Program-made: the position numbers and the translations under genes
Shown: in pieces, positions 49,249 to 58,176 of the stretch
Layout of the letters: each line of letters begins with the position of its first letter
Position numbering within the stretch: the stretch's first letter is position 1
DNA from: LMUY01 sp964235495
Lineage (GTDB): Bacteria > Pseudomonadota > Alphaproteobacteria > Acetobacterales > Acetobacteraceae
Direction: 5' to 3'
DNA length: 64,000 nt
NCBI GenBank assembly: GCA_964235495.1
Contig: CAXSAX010000009.1
Coordinates: 1 to 64,000 of the forward strand
The notes under the pieces: model-generated
Database searches by the model: none
The model's input: only the letters and a program-made list of their open reading frames with translations
What the model was told of the DNA's origin: nothing

Positions 49249-50973
49249 CTACGCGAAGGTCAGGCGGCGGGCGGCGTAGCCGTACATCGGCCGCCAGACC
49301 GCGCGGTTGAACAGCAGCACGAAGCCGCTCATCACGGCGACTCCCAGCACGACGCGTGGGGTGCCGTTCGGGTCGGCGGTGGCTTCGGCGATGTAGGCGC
49401 CGAGCCCGTGGGCGTGCAGGTGGTCCGTGCCCCAGGTCGCCACCTCCGCCACGATGGCGGCGTTCCAGGAGCCGCCGGACGCGGTGATTGCCCCCGTGAC
49501 ATAGTAGGAGAAGATGCCCGGCAGGATGACCCGGCGCCACCACAGCCAGCCGCCGATGCGGAAGTTGCTGGACGCCTCCAGCAGGTCGCCCGGAAAGGCG
49601 GCGGTCCCGGCGATGACGTTGAACAGGATGTACCACTGGGTCCCCAGCACCATCAGCGGGGTCAGCCAGATGTCCGGGCTGAGCCGCCAGCGCACGATGG
49701 CGATGACGAAGATCGGGAAGAACAGGTTGGCCGGGAACGCCGCCAGGAACTGCGCCGCCGGCTGCGCCCGCCGCGCCCAGGTCGGTCGCAGACCGAGCCA
49801 GACGCCGACCGGCACCCAGAACGCGGTCGCCAGGAGCATCAGCACGACCACCCGGGCCATGGTGTAGCAGCCGAGCAGCAGCGCCGTGCCCAGGTCGCTC
49901 CACGCCAGGGTGGCGGATGCATAGGACACGATCTTCCACACGGCGGCCAGCGCCACGGCGGCCAGCACCACGGCGAACGCCGCATCCCCGGCACGGGACG
50001 GCGCCCGCGGCGGCGGCGCGGGCCGGTTGGCGGCGCGGGCCAGCCGCAGCCCGGTAAGCGTGCCGAACACCACGCCGAGCGCGTCCACCCCAAGGGCCAG
50101 CAGTCGGGTGCGGCGCAGCAGCTTGAGCACCCACGGGTCTTCGGTCACGGCTCCCGCCGTCATCTCGAAACGGAACTTGGCCGACCAGGCGACCAGGGGG
50201 CGGAACAGCAGCTGGTCGTAGGCGAGGATCACCACCAGCATGGCCAGGATGGCGTAGCCCACGGCGGCCAGGTCCTTGTGGTCCAGCGCGGTCGCCACGT
50301 AGGAGCCGATGCCGGGCAGCTTCCAGGTGGTGTCCCCCACGCTGACCGCCTCGCTGTACACGACGAAGAACCAGCCGCCGGACATCGACATCATGGTGTT
50401 CCACACCAGGCCGGGCATGGCGAACGGCACCTCCATGCGCCAGAACCTCTGCCAGGGCGACAGGCGGAACGCGGTGGCGGCCTCGGCCAGGTCCGCCGGC
50501 ACGGTCTTCAGCGATTGGTAGAGGCTGAACGCCATGTTCCAGGCCTGGCTGGTGAAGATAGCGAAGATGGCCGCCAGCTCCGCCCCCAGCACGCGGCCGG
50601 GAAACAGCCCCATGAAGAACACGACGGTGAAGGTGAGGAAGCCGATGACCGGCACCGATTGCAGGATGTCGAGGATCGGCACCAGGATCTTGCCCGCCCG
50701 TCGGCTTTTCGCGGCCCAGGTGGCGTAGGTGAGGGTGAACAGCAGCGAGCAGGCGACGGCCGCGAACATCCGCATGGTGGTGCGCAGCGCGTAGCCGGGC
50801 AGGTAGGCCGGGTCGAGGCTGATCTGCGCCACCTGGTCCAGCGGCACCACCGTGTTGCGCGCGCCGGTGGCGACGGCGAACAGCAGCCCGCCGATGCACA
50901 GGATGGCGGCCAAGTCGAACAGGTTGGGCAGGCGGCGGGCCGATGCGAAGGCCGGGAAGCTTGATCCGGACAT
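49249..50973 (-). CDS. double-length ABC permease (two BPD_transp_1 domains)
   Basis: 574 residues comprising two permease units, each with about six helices and an EAA-type loop (EAATAFRLSPWQRFW in the first, EASSNFRIGGWLWWRRVILPG in the second). Most nitrate/sulfonate-type importers use two separate subunits; this is a fusion. ATG at 50971-50973 preceded by GAGGACCGCCC. No substrate-binding protein gene is adjacent. Together with the ATPase it forms a two-gene operon. Confidence 0.9.
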   Translation of the reverse strand: MSGSSFPAFASARRLPNLFDLAAILCIGGLLFAVATGARNTVVPLDQVAQISLDPAYLPGYALRTTMRMFAAVACSLLFTLTYATWAAKSRRAGKILVPILDILQSVPVIGFLTFTVVFFMGLFPGRVLGAELAAIFAIFTSQAWNMAFSLYQSLKTVPADLAEAATAFRLSPWQRFWRMEVPFAMPGLVWNTMMSMSGGWFFVVYSEAVSVGDTTWKLPGIGSYVATALDHKDLAAVGYAILAMLVVILAYDQLLFRPLVAWSAKFRFEMTAGAVTEDPWVLKLLRRTRLLALGVDALGVVFGTLTGLRLARAANRPAPPPRAPSRAGDAAFAVVLAAVALAAVWKIVSYASATLAWSDLGTALLLGCYTMARVVVLMLLATAFWVPVGVWLGLRPTWARRAQPAAQFLAAFPANLFFPIFVIAIVRWRLSPDIWLTPLMVLGTQWYILFNVIAGTAAFPGDLLEASSNFRIGGWLWWRRVILPGIFSYYVTGAITASGGSWNAAIVAEVATWGTDHLHAHGLGAYIAEATADPNGTPRVVLGVAVMSGFVLLFNRAVWRPMYGYAARRLTFA

Positions 50974-51134
50974 GGGCGGTCCTCGCAGTGCCGGGTGCGG
51001 CCAGGGTTCCGCCTGCCCATAGCGATGCAGCGCGGCGCTGTCACGCCGGACGCGGCTGACGCGGGGCAAGGCTGCGTGGTCACGAAGCGTTAAGCAACAC
51101 CGGCCTACGATGCGTTTTGCACGAGGAGCCGGCC

Positions 51135-51521
51135 ATGGACGTCATCGAGGACGCGCTCGCGATCCATGCGCGCATCAGCGCGGGCCTCAAGGCGGCGATT
51201 CGTGCGCCGCACGGGGTGGACCCGAGCAGCATCCAGACGGACCGGACCTGCGAGTTCGGCGTGTGGATCTATGGGGCCGAGGGGATGCGGCACAGCGCGC
51301 TGCCGGAGTACCAGTCGCTGAAGAACGTCCACAAGCGGTTCCACCAGGCGGCCTACGTGGCGCTGTGCCTGTGCCGCACCGGCAAGCGGGCGGATGCGGA
51401 GCGCTCGATTACCGAAGGCGAGTTCCAGAAGCTTTCGCAGGACATGATCGCCCGGCTGCTGGCGCTCAAACGGGCGCTTCGGGCCTCGGCGACGACCCGG
51501 CAGTGCGTGGGCGTCCCCTGA
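51135..51521 (+). CDS. CZB (chemoreceptor zinc-binding) domain protein
   Basis: 128 residues, a stand-alone CZB domain. The conserved pattern is present: H17-type histidine in AIHARISAGLK, Cys in CEFGVWIYG, and His pair in NVHKRFHQAAY. Such domains bind zinc and sense zinc or hypochlorous acid; here it lacks the receptor. ATG at 51135 follows GAGGAG eight bases away. Convergent with dut over 2 bp. Confidence 0.85.
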   Translation: MDVIEDALAIHARISAGLKAAIRAPHGVDPSSIQTDRTCEFGVWIYGAEGMRHSALPEYQSLKNVHKRFHQAAYVALCLCRTGKRADAERSITEGEFQKLSQDMIARLLALKRALRASATTRQCVGVP

Positions 51522-51523
51522 GG

Positions 51524-51988
51524 CTAGGCCCGTCCGGTCGAGCCGAATCCCTGGCCGCCGCGCACGCTGCGGGCCGAGAACGCCTCCACGACGTGCAGGT
51601 CCGGCCGCATGATCGGCACGAACAGCAGCTGGGCAAACCGCTCGCCGGGCTGCAGCTCGATCGCCGCGCCGCCGGCCGGGTTGCGGTTCCAGGCGCTGAC
51701 CAGCAGCGGCCCGGTGTAGTCCGGGTCGATCAGCCCCACCGTGTTGCCCAGCACCAGGCCTTTGCCGTGCCCCAGCCCCGAGCGCGGCAGCACCAGCGCC
51801 GCCAGGTTCGGGTCCGCCAGGTGCAGCGCAAACCCGGTCGGCACCAGCGCCGGCGCGCCGCCCGGCGCCAGCCGCAGCGGCGCGTCCAGGCAGGCGTGCA
51901 GGTCGATTGCGGCGGCCATGGCGCTCTGGTAGCGGGGAAGGCCCCATTCGTGCAGGCGGGCGTCCAGCACCACCATCTCTACTCTCAT
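51524..51988 (-). CDS. dut: dUTP diphosphatase
   Basis: 154 residues of the trimeric dUTPase family: motif 1 in AAIDLHACLD, LPRSGLGHGKGLVLGNTVG, IDPDYTGPLLVSAWNRN and the C-terminal GGQGFGSTG. Hydrolyses dUTP to dUMP. ATG at 51986-51988 overlaps the coaBC stop (ATGA). Part of the ubiE-coaBC-dut operon, a common order in Rhodospirillales. Confidence 0.95.
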   Translation of the reverse strand: MRVEMVVLDARLHEWGLPRYQSAMAAAIDLHACLDAPLRLAPGGAPALVPTGFALHLADPNLAALVLPRSGLGHGKGLVLGNTVGLIDPDYTGPLLVSAWNRNPAGGAAIELQPGERFAQLLFVPIMRPDLHVVEAFSARSVRGGQGFGSTGRA

Positions 51989-53166
51989 GCCAAGGCGTCC
52001 GCGATGCGGGCGGCCAGGCGGGCGGCCACCTCGGTCTTGGGCAGCATGGGCCAGTCCTCGGCACCCTCCGCCGTGACCAGGCGCACCTGGTTGGCCTCGC
52101 CCGCCATGATGCCGGTGGCGGGGCGCACGTCGTTGGCGAGGATCCAGTCGCAGCCCTTGCGCACCCGCTTGGCCGCGGCGTTGGCGGCCACGTCCTGCGT
52201 CTCGGCGGCAAAGCCCACCACGAGGCGGGGGCGCAGCGGGCCGGGGGCGGCCAGGGTCGCCAGGATGTCCGGGTTGGGCCGCAGCGTCAGGGTGGGCGGA
52301 GCGGCGCCGGGCTGCTTCTTCAGCTTGTGCTCCGCCGGGTCCACGCGCCAGTCCGCGACCGCCGCGGCGCACACCGCCACGTCCGCCGGCAAGGCAGCCT
52401 GGCATGCCGCCAGCATCTCCGCCGCTGTTTCCACTTGGCGCACGGTTGCACCCGGCGGCATGGGCTGCGCCGTGGGGCCGCTCACCAGCGTCACCCGCGC
52501 GCCCAGCCGGAGCAGCGCCGCGGCGATGGCCGCCCCTTGGCGCCCGGAGGAGCGGTTGGCGATGTAGCGCACCGGGTCGATCGGCTCGTGGGTGGGGCCG
52601 CTGGTGACCAGGGCGTGGCGGCCGGCCAGCGGCTGCGGCGATGCAAAGGCCTCGATCGCGGCCAGGATGGCGGCGGGCTCCGCCAGGCGGCCGGGGCCGA
52701 ACTCGTGGCAGGCCATCTCGCCCTCATCCGGGCCCACGAAATGCACGCCGCGGCTGCGCAGGGTGGCGACGTTGGCGACGGTGGCCGGGTGCTGCCACAT
52801 CCGCACGTTCATGGCGGGCGCGGCCAGCACCGGCTTGTCGGTGGCGAGCAGGACCGTGGTGGCCAGGTCGTGCGACCGCCCGGCGGCCATGGCGGCCAGG
52901 ATATCCGCGCTGGCGGGCGCCACCACCAGCAGGTCGGCGGCGCGGGAGAGCTGGATATGGCCCATCTCGCTTTCGTCGGTCAGCGACCACAAATCGGTGT
53001 AGACCTTGGTTTCGGTCAGCGCCTGCAGGCTGAGCGGGGTGACGAAGCGGGCGCCGCCCTCGGTCAGCACGCCGGTCACGCCATGCTCCGCGCGGCGCAG
53101 CAGCCGCACCAGCTCCAGCGCCTTGTAGGCGGCGATCCCGCCGGAGACGATCAGCAAGACCCTCAA
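51985..53166 (-). CDS. coaBC: bifunctional phosphopantothenoylcysteine decarboxylase/synthetase
   Basis: 393 residues. N-terminal CoaC flavoprotein (VLLIVSGGIAAYKALELVR, APAMNVRMW with the catalytic Asn, and the Cys in EMACHEFGPGR) and C-terminal CoaB synthetase (VTSGPTHEPIDPVRYIANRS, SGRQGAAIA, KLKK). Two steps of CoA synthesis. The TTG at 53164-53166 overlaps the ubiE stop; the long frame upstream is antisense shadow. Coupled to dut downstream. Confidence 0.95.
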   Translation of the reverse strand: MRVLLIVSGGIAAYKALELVRLLRRAEHGVTGVLTEGGARFVTPLSLQALTETKVYTDLWSLTDESEMGHIQLSRAADLLVVAPASADILAAMAAGRSHDLATTVLLATDKPVLAAPAMNVRMWQHPATVANVATLRSRGVHFVGPDEGEMACHEFGPGRLAEPAAILAAIEAFASPQPLAGRHALVTSGPTHEPIDPVRYIANRSSGRQGAAIAAALLRLGARVTLVSGPTAQPMPPGATVRQVETAAEMLAACQAALPADVAVCAAAVADWRVDPAEHKLKKQPGAAPPTLTLRPNPDILATLAAPGPLRPRLVVGFAAETQDVAANAAAKRVRKGCDWILANDVRPATGIMAGEANQVRLVTAEGAEDWPMLPKTEVAARLAARIADALA

Positions 53167-53906
53167 AGGCGGCGGCCGGTGTGGATGGCCGCGATGCCGC
53201 CCGTGAGGTTGCGGTGGCGCACCTGCGACAGGCCGGCTTGCTGCATCAGCTCCTCCAGCGCTTCCTGGTCGGGGAAGGTGCGGATGCTCTCGGCGAGGTA
53301 GCGGTAGCTGTCCGCATCCCCCGCCACCGCCTGGCCGAGCCGGGGCAGCACGGCGAACGACCACGCGTCGTACACCGGCGCCAGCACCGCCACCTGCACG
53401 CGGGAGAACTCCAGGCAGGCGAAGCGTCCGCCCGGCCGCAGCACCCGGCGCGCCTCCCGCAGGGCGGCCGGCTTGTCGGTCACGTTGCGCAGGCCGAACG
53501 CGATGCTGACAACATCGACACAGCGGTCGGGCAGGGGCAGCGCTTCCGCGTCGGCCACCAGGAAGGCGACGCCGGCGGCCTGGCCGCGGCTGGCCGCACG
53601 CTCCCGGCCCACGTCAAGCATGGCGGCGTTGATGTCGGACAGCACCGCCGGGCCACCGCCGGCGCTGCGCCAGCCGAAGGCGATGTCCCCGGTGCCGCCG
53701 GCGAGGTCCAGCAGGGTGCGGTTGGGGGCGGGCTGCAGGGCTGCGACGAAGGCGCGCTTCCAGGCGCGGTGGATGCCGAGCGACATGAGGTCGTTCATCA
53801 CGTCGTAGCGTGCGGCGACGCTGTCGAACACGGCGCGCACCATCGGCTTCTTGGCCTCGCGCGGGACGGTGCGGTAGCCGAAATCGGTGGTCGGGTTGTC
53901 CGTCAT
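53163..53906 (-). CDS. ubiE: ubiquinone biosynthesis C-methyltransferase
   Basis: 247 residues: FDSVAARYDVMNDLMSLGIH near the N-terminus, SAM-binding LLDLAGGTGDIAF, and the C-terminal GDADSYRYLAESI typical of UbiE/COQ5. Methylates the ubiquinone ring precursor. ATG at 53904-53906, 27 bp from divergent fpg. First gene of the ubiE-coaBC-dut operon. Confidence 0.95.
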   Translation of the reverse strand: MTDNPTTDFGYRTVPREAKKPMVRAVFDSVAARYDVMNDLMSLGIHRAWKRAFVAALQPAPNRTLLDLAGGTGDIAFGWRSAGGGPAVLSDINAAMLDVGRERAASRGQAAGVAFLVADAEALPLPDRCVDVVSIAFGLRNVTDKPAALREARRVLRPGGRFACLEFSRVQVAVLAPVYDAWSFAVLPRLGQAVAGDADSYRYLAESIRTFPDQEALEELMQQAGLSQVRHRNLTGGIAAIHTGRRL

Positions 53907-53933
53907 GCCGCCAGGATATAGCGTGCGCCGCGC

Positions 53934-54773
53934 ATGCCGGAACTCCCCGAAGTCGAGACGGTGATGCGCGGCCTGCGGGCGCGGCTGGAGGGGCGGCGGA
54001 TCGTGCGCGCCCTGGTGCACCGGGCGGACCTGCGCTGGGCGCTGCCGCCACAGCTGGCGGCGCGGCTGGCGGGTGCGCGGGTGGAAGGATTCCGCCGGCG
54101 GGCCAAGTACATCCTGATGCGGCTGGACGGCGGGGACAGCGTGCTGCTGCACCTCGGCATGTCCGGGCGGATGGTGCTGGGGCCAGCCAACCCCAACAGC
54201 GTCACCGCGCACGAGCACATCGTGCTGGAGACCGACGAGGGATGGCGGGTGGGGTTCGTGGACCCGCGGCGCTTCGGCTCGGTCGATCTGATCGCTACGG
54301 CGGACGAGGACGCGCACCGCCTGCTGGTCGGGCTGGGGCCGGAGCCGCTGGACTCGGCGTTCACCACCAGCGTGCTGGCGGCGGCGCTGGCGGGCAAGCG
54401 GACCCCGGTGAAGGCGGCGCTGCTGGACCAGCGGCTGGTGGCGGGCCTGGGCAACATCTACGTGTGCGAGGCGCTGTTCCGCGCCCGCATCGCCCCGGAC
54501 CGCCAGGCCGCCACCATCCCGCGCGCCGGGGCGGCCCGCCTGGTGGCGGCCATCAAGGCGGTGCTGACGGAGGCGATCGCCGCGGGTGGGTCGTCCCTGC
54601 GGGACTACGTGCAGCCCGATGGCGAGCTGGGCTACTTCCAGCACGCCTGGAAGGTGTATGGGCGGGAAGGCCAGCCGTGCGAGCGCTGCCCCGGCTTGCC
54701 GGCCTGCCCCGGCGTGGCCCGCATGGTGCAGTCCGCCCGGTCCACCTTCCATTGCCCGCGGACTCAGCGCTAG
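53934..54773 (+). CDS. mutM: formamidopyrimidine-DNA glycosylase with altered zinc finger
   Basis: 279 residues. N-terminal catalytic PELPEVETVMRGL (Pro1, Glu2), the Lys in RRAKYILM, DPRRFGS, and the helix-two-turn-helix KAALLDQRLVAGLGNIYVCE. Excises oxidised purines such as 8-oxoguanine. The usual zinc finger C-x2-C-x16-C-x2-C is changed: cysteines at about 249, 252, 258 and 274, and the last expected Cys is Thr (CPRTQR). Four cysteines remain but spaced C-x2-C-x5-C-x15-C. Confidence 0.93.
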   Translation: MPELPEVETVMRGLRARLEGRRIVRALVHRADLRWALPPQLAARLAGARVEGFRRRAKYILMRLDGGDSVLLHLGMSGRMVLGPANPNSVTAHEHIVLETDEGWRVGFVDPRRFGSVDLIATADEDAHRLLVGLGPEPLDSAFTTSVLAAALAGKRTPVKAALLDQRLVAGLGNIYVCEALFRARIAPDRQAATIPRAGAARLVAAIKAVLTEAIAAGGSSLRDYVQPDGELGYFQHAWKVYGREGQPCERCPGLPACPGVARMVQSARSTFHCPRTQR

Positions 54774-54810
54774 AATTCGCGGCCTGGCGGGCATCTGGTA
54801 GGAAAGTCGC

Positions 54811-55200
54811 ATGTCTGCGGTGTTCGACAAGCTGAGCTTCATGCGCCACCTGGAAAGCGAGGGCACGTTCAACCGCCCGCAGGCGGAGAAGCTGTCGGAG
54901 GCGTTCCATACCGCCGTGCAGGAGTCGGTTGCCACCAAGGCGGATATCGCCCGGCTGGAGGCGCGGATCGACGCCATGGACGCCCGGGTGGATGCCAAGC
55001 TGGCCGGGGTGGACGCCAAGCTGGCCGGTGTGGATGCCAAGCTGGCAGGGGTTGACGCCAGGATGGCAGGCGTGGACGCCAGGATGGCCATGTTGGGCAG
55101 CAGCATCGAAGCCTCGATCGCCAATATGAAGGTCTGGACGGTCGGCGTGGGGGTCGCGCTGTTCAGCGCGCTCGCCGCCATCCGCTTCTTCGGACATTAG
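54811..55200 (+). CDS. heptad-repeat membrane protein (DUF1640-like)
   Basis: 129 residues: N-terminal helical region (FDKLSFMRHLESEGTFNRPQA), a coiled coil with five heptads VDAKLAG/VDARMAG from 21-bp DNA repeats, and a C-terminal membrane helix (VWTVGVGVALFSALAAIRFF). DUF1640-type proteins are tail-anchored coiled coils with unknown role. ATG at 54811, with AGGAAAG upstream. Between fpg and a crotonase. The KADIARLEARID segment is characteristic of DUF1640. Confidence 0.82.
   Translation: MSAVFDKLSFMRHLESEGTFNRPQAEKLSEAFHTAVQESVATKADIARLEARIDAMDARVDAKLAGVDAKLAGVDAKLAGVDARMAGVDARMAMLGSSIEASIANMKVWTVGVGVALFSALAAIRFFGH
54988..55092 (+). repeat. 21-bp tandem repeat in the heptad-repeat gene
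   Basis: Five 21-bp units from 54988, each coding for one heptad V-D-A-K/R-L/M-A-G. The first three units differ from each other by one or two bases; the last two have AGG ATG in place of AAG CTG. The period equals exactly one coiled-coil turn pair, so slippage would lengthen the coil in register. Confidence 0.9.
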
Positions 55201-55233
55201 CGGTTCCGCGGCGGGAACCATAGGAGACGACCG

Positions 55234-56001
55234 ATGCCCGACATGATCCTGGTGGAGACGCAAGGGGCCGTGGGCGTCATCCGCCTCAACCGCCCTGCGG
55301 CGCTCAACGCGCTGTGCGACCAGCTGATGGCCGAACTTGGCGACCAACTGCTCGCGTTCGACGCGGACCCGGCGGTCGGCGCCCTCGTGCTCACCGGGTC
55401 CGACAAGGCGTTCGCGGCGGGGGCTGATATCAAGGAGATGCAGGCCCGCAGCTACCCCGGCGTGTTGCTGGACGACTTCATCGCCAAGTGGGAAGTGGTG
55501 CTGCGAGTCAAGAAGCCGGTGATTGCCGCCGTGGCCGGGTTTGCGCTGGGCGGGGGGTGCGAGCTGGCGATGATGTGCGACATGATCGTGTGCGCCGACA
55601 CCGCCAAATTCGGCCAGCCGGAGATCAACCTTGGCATCATGCCGGGCGCGGGCGGTACCCAGCGGTTCACCCGGGCGGTGGGCAAGTCCAAGGCGATGGA
55701 CCTGTGCCTGACCGGCCGCATGATGGACGCGGCTGAGGCGGAGCGGGCCAACTTGGTCGCGCGGGTGTTCCCGGCGGCGGCGCTGGTGGAGGAAACGGTC
55801 AAGCTGGCGGCAAAGGTCGCCAGCCAATCCCGCGTGGCGGCGCTGCTCACCAAGCGCGCGGTGAACGCGGCGTTCGAGACCACCCTGACGCAAGGCGTTG
55901 CGACCGAGCGCGGGCTGTTCCTGTCGCTGTTCGGGACGGCCGACCAGGCCGAGGGCATGGCCGCGTTCGTCGGCAAGCGCCCGCCGTCCTTTGCGCGCTG
56001 A
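55234..56001 (+). CDS. enoyl-CoA hydratase (crotonase family)
   Basis: 255 residues. Oxyanion-hole segments GADIKEM and GFALGGGCELAMMCD, and catalytic Glu region in FGQPEINLGIMPGAGGTQR with both Glu residues of hydratase type (about 111 and 131). Hydrates 2-enoyl-CoA in beta-oxidation. ATG at 55234 with AGGAGACG upstream. Next to rpsT, as often seen in Rhodospirillales; no direct link is known. Confidence 0.92.
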   Translation: MPDMILVETQGAVGVIRLNRPAALNALCDQLMAELGDQLLAFDADPAVGALVLTGSDKAFAAGADIKEMQARSYPGVLLDDFIAKWEVVLRVKKPVIAAVAGFALGGGCELAMMCDMIVCADTAKFGQPEINLGIMPGAGGTQRFTRAVGKSKAMDLCLTGRMMDAAEAERANLVARVFPAAALVEETVKLAAKVASQSRVAALLTKRAVNAAFETTLTQGVATERGLFLSLFGTADQAEGMAAFVGKRPPSFAR

Positions 56002-56122
56002 GAGCCGCGCAGCTTCCTTGACTCGGGAAAATCCCGGACCTAAAAATAATGCTCGCGATTGGCAAGGCTGCTGGTCGGACGATATTAGCCAGACCAGATA
56101 ATTGTTTGAGATATAGGATCGA

Positions 56123-56398
56123 ATGGCGAACAACGCTTCTGCGCGCAAGCGCATCCGGCAAACGGCGCGCCGCACCGAGCGCAACCAGGCCCGCAAGTCC
56201 CGCATGAGGACCTTTGTCAAGAAGGTCGAGACGGCGATCGCCGGCGGCGACAAGTCCGTCGCCGCGGCTGCGTTCCTGGCGGCGCAGCCGGAAATGCAGC
56301 GTGCAGCCGGCAAGGGCGTGATTCACTCCAACACCGTTGCCCGCAAGCTGTCGCGTTTGTCCAAGCGCATCAAGGCGTTGGCTGCTCCAGCTGCCTAA
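56123..56398 (+). CDS. rpsT: 30S ribosomal protein S20
   Basis: 91 residues, basic, beginning MANNASARKRIRQTARR, with the S20 helical bundle and GVIHSNTVARKLSRLSKRI near the C-terminus. Binds 16S rRNA in the small subunit. The 5' gap from 56002 is AT-richer and probably carries its promoter. Followed by a strong terminator before dnaA. Confidence 0.96.
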   Translation: MANNASARKRIRQTARRTERNQARKSRMRTFVKKVETAIAGGDKSVAAAAFLAAQPEMQRAAGKGVIHSNTVARKLSRLSKRIKALAAPAA

Positions 56399-56446
56399 GT
56401 TGTCGGCTGGATAGCCTGGGCTGTCTTCGTTGAGTTTACTGCTAAT

Positions 56447-56490
56447 AAAGGCCAACCAATCCATTTAGGATTGATTGGCCTTTGTCTTTT
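56447..56490 (+). terminator. Rho-independent terminator after rpsT
   Basis: A 16-bp stem AAAGGCCAACCAATCC (56447-56462) pairs with GGATTGATTGGCCTTT (56468-56483) around an ATTTA loop with a single wobble pair, followed by GTCTTTTG. It separates rpsT from dnaA. The remainder of the 249-bp gap (56491-56647) is AT-richer and should hold the dnaA promoter; I see no TTATCCACA-type DnaA box there. Confidence 0.85.
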
Positions 56491-56647
56491 GCAGGCCTGC
56501 CACACTTCTAAGCTTTTGCTTGAGCGTCGTCGTTTTGAATTGCGTTTGGTAACAACGCGACCTAAACCATTATTATGCATTCATATCCCGCAGACGAGAG
56601 CGTCGCTGCCGGGGCATGGGCTTCCGGTATAGCTTGAGGCAGGTGGG

Positions 56648-58090
56648 ATGATCACATTCGGCGACCCGGCTGACCGTACGGAGGGCATTGGCCTTCCGAG
56701 CCACGGCTCCATCCTCACGGCGCAATGGGACAGGGTGCGCGACCGCCTCAAAGCCGATGTCGGTGAGGTGGAATACCGCACCTGGCTGCGGCAGATGACG
56801 ATGGCGAGCCTGGATGGCGACGAGGTGACCATCCACCTGCCCACCCGCTTCCTGCGGGATTGGGTGCGCAGCCACTACGCGGATAAGCTGGCAGCGTTTT
56901 GGCGCATGGAAAGCGAAGACGTGCAGCGCGTTGACCTGCGCGTCGGCTCAGCGGCCGAGCCGCCGCCCCTGGCCGCCCCGCTGACCGAGAGCCTGTCCGC
57001 CGAGGGCGCGCTTCCAAGCGTCTTGCGCGCCGAGGACCGATCTGAGCCGCGCGCGGCGGAGGCGGCCGGCGCGCTGGACAGCCGGTTCTCGTTCGACGCC
57101 TTCATCGTGGGCAAGCCCAATGAGTTCGCCTATGCCTGCGCCCGGCGCGTGGCCGAGCAGCCGGCCAGCCAGGGCTTCAACCCGCTGTTCCTGTATGGCG
57201 GCGTCGGCCTGGGCAAGACCCACCTGATGCACGCCGTCGGGCTCGAGCTGTCCCGGCGCGAGGGCGGCCGTCCGTCCACGGTCAGCTACATGTCGGCCGA
57301 GAAGTTCATGTACCGCTTCATCGCCGCCATCCGCAGCCAATCGACCATGGAGTTCAAGGAGAGCCTGCGCTCCGTCGATGTGCTGATGGTGGACGACGTG
57401 CAGTTCCTAATCGGCAAGGACAGCACGCAGGAGGAGTTCTTCCACACCTTCAACGCGTTGGTGGAATCCGGCAAGCAGATCGTGATCTCCTCGGACAAGT
57501 CGCCGTCCGAACTGGATGTGGAGCAGCGGCTGCGCACCCGGCTCGGCTGCGGCATGGTGGCGGACATCCACGCCACCACGTTCGAGCTGCGGGTGTCTAT
57601 CCTGGAGGCCAAGGCCGGGCGCGCCGGCGTCGATGTGCCGCGCCGGGTGCTGGAGTTCCTGGCCCACAAGATCACCACCAACGTGCGCGAGCTGGAAGGC
57701 GCGCTGAACCGGTTGCTGGCCCACGCCAGCCTGTTCGGCCGCCCGGTGACGCTGGAATCCACCCAGGACGTGCTGCGCGACGTGCTGAAGGCGCAGGACC
57801 GCCGGGTCACCATCGAGGAGATCCAGAAGCGCGTGGCCGAGCACTACCACCTGCGGCTGAGCGAGATGAGCAGCGCCCGGCGCGCCCGCAACGTGGCCCG
57901 GCCGCGCCAGGTGGCGATGTACCTGGCCAAGCAGCTCACCAGCCGCTCGCTGCCGGAGATCGGCCGCAAGTTCGGCAACCGCGACCACACCACGGTGATG
58001 CACGCGTGCAGCCGGGTTGCGGAGATCATGGGCGTGGACGCGGGATTCGCCGAGGACGTGGAGCTGCTGCGCCGCATGCTGGAAAGCTGA
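56648..58090 (+). CDS. dnaA: chromosomal replication initiator DnaA
   Basis: 480 residues. Domain I with EVEYRTWLRQM, a variable Ala/Glu-rich linker, AAA+ domain III (Walker A GGVGLGKTHL at about 182, Walker B VDVLMVDDVQF), and domain IV with YLAKQLTSRSLPEIGRKFG and RDHTTVMHA that contacts DnaA boxes. Binds and opens the replication origin. ATG at 56648 with AGGTGGG directly upstream. dnaN follows 86 bp later. Confidence 0.97.
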   Translation: MITFGDPADRTEGIGLPSHGSILTAQWDRVRDRLKADVGEVEYRTWLRQMTMASLDGDEVTIHLPTRFLRDWVRSHYADKLAAFWRMESEDVQRVDLRVGSAAEPPPLAAPLTESLSAEGALPSVLRAEDRSEPRAAEAAGALDSRFSFDAFIVGKPNEFAYACARRVAEQPASQGFNPLFLYGGVGLGKTHLMHAVGLELSRREGGRPSTVSYMSAEKFMYRFIAAIRSQSTMEFKESLRSVDVLMVDDVQFLIGKDSTQEEFFHTFNALVESGKQIVISSDKSPSELDVEQRLRTRLGCGMVADIHATTFELRVSILEAKAGRAGVDVPRRVLEFLAHKITTNVRELEGALNRLLAHASLFGRPVTLESTQDVLRDVLKAQDRRVTIEEIQKRVAEHYHLRLSEMSSARRARNVARPRQVAMYLAKQLTSRSLPEIGRKFGNRDHTTVMHACSRVAEIMGVDAGFAEDVELLRRMLES

Positions 58091-58176
58091 CAGTCGTTTG
58101 CGCGGCGCGGCCGGGCTGCTAGGCTGGTCGTCCGACCCAGCAGCGCCCCGTAATCCGTCGGCGCGGAGAACCTGCC

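Noticed and set aside
48091..50964. 957-codon + strand frame
   Set aside because: Antisense to ABC ATPase and permease; His/Gln/Arg-rich shadow.
56399..56647. Replication origin next to dnaA
   Set aside because: No cluster of DnaA boxes and no AT-rich repeat unit; alphaproteobacterial origins are often away from dnaA.
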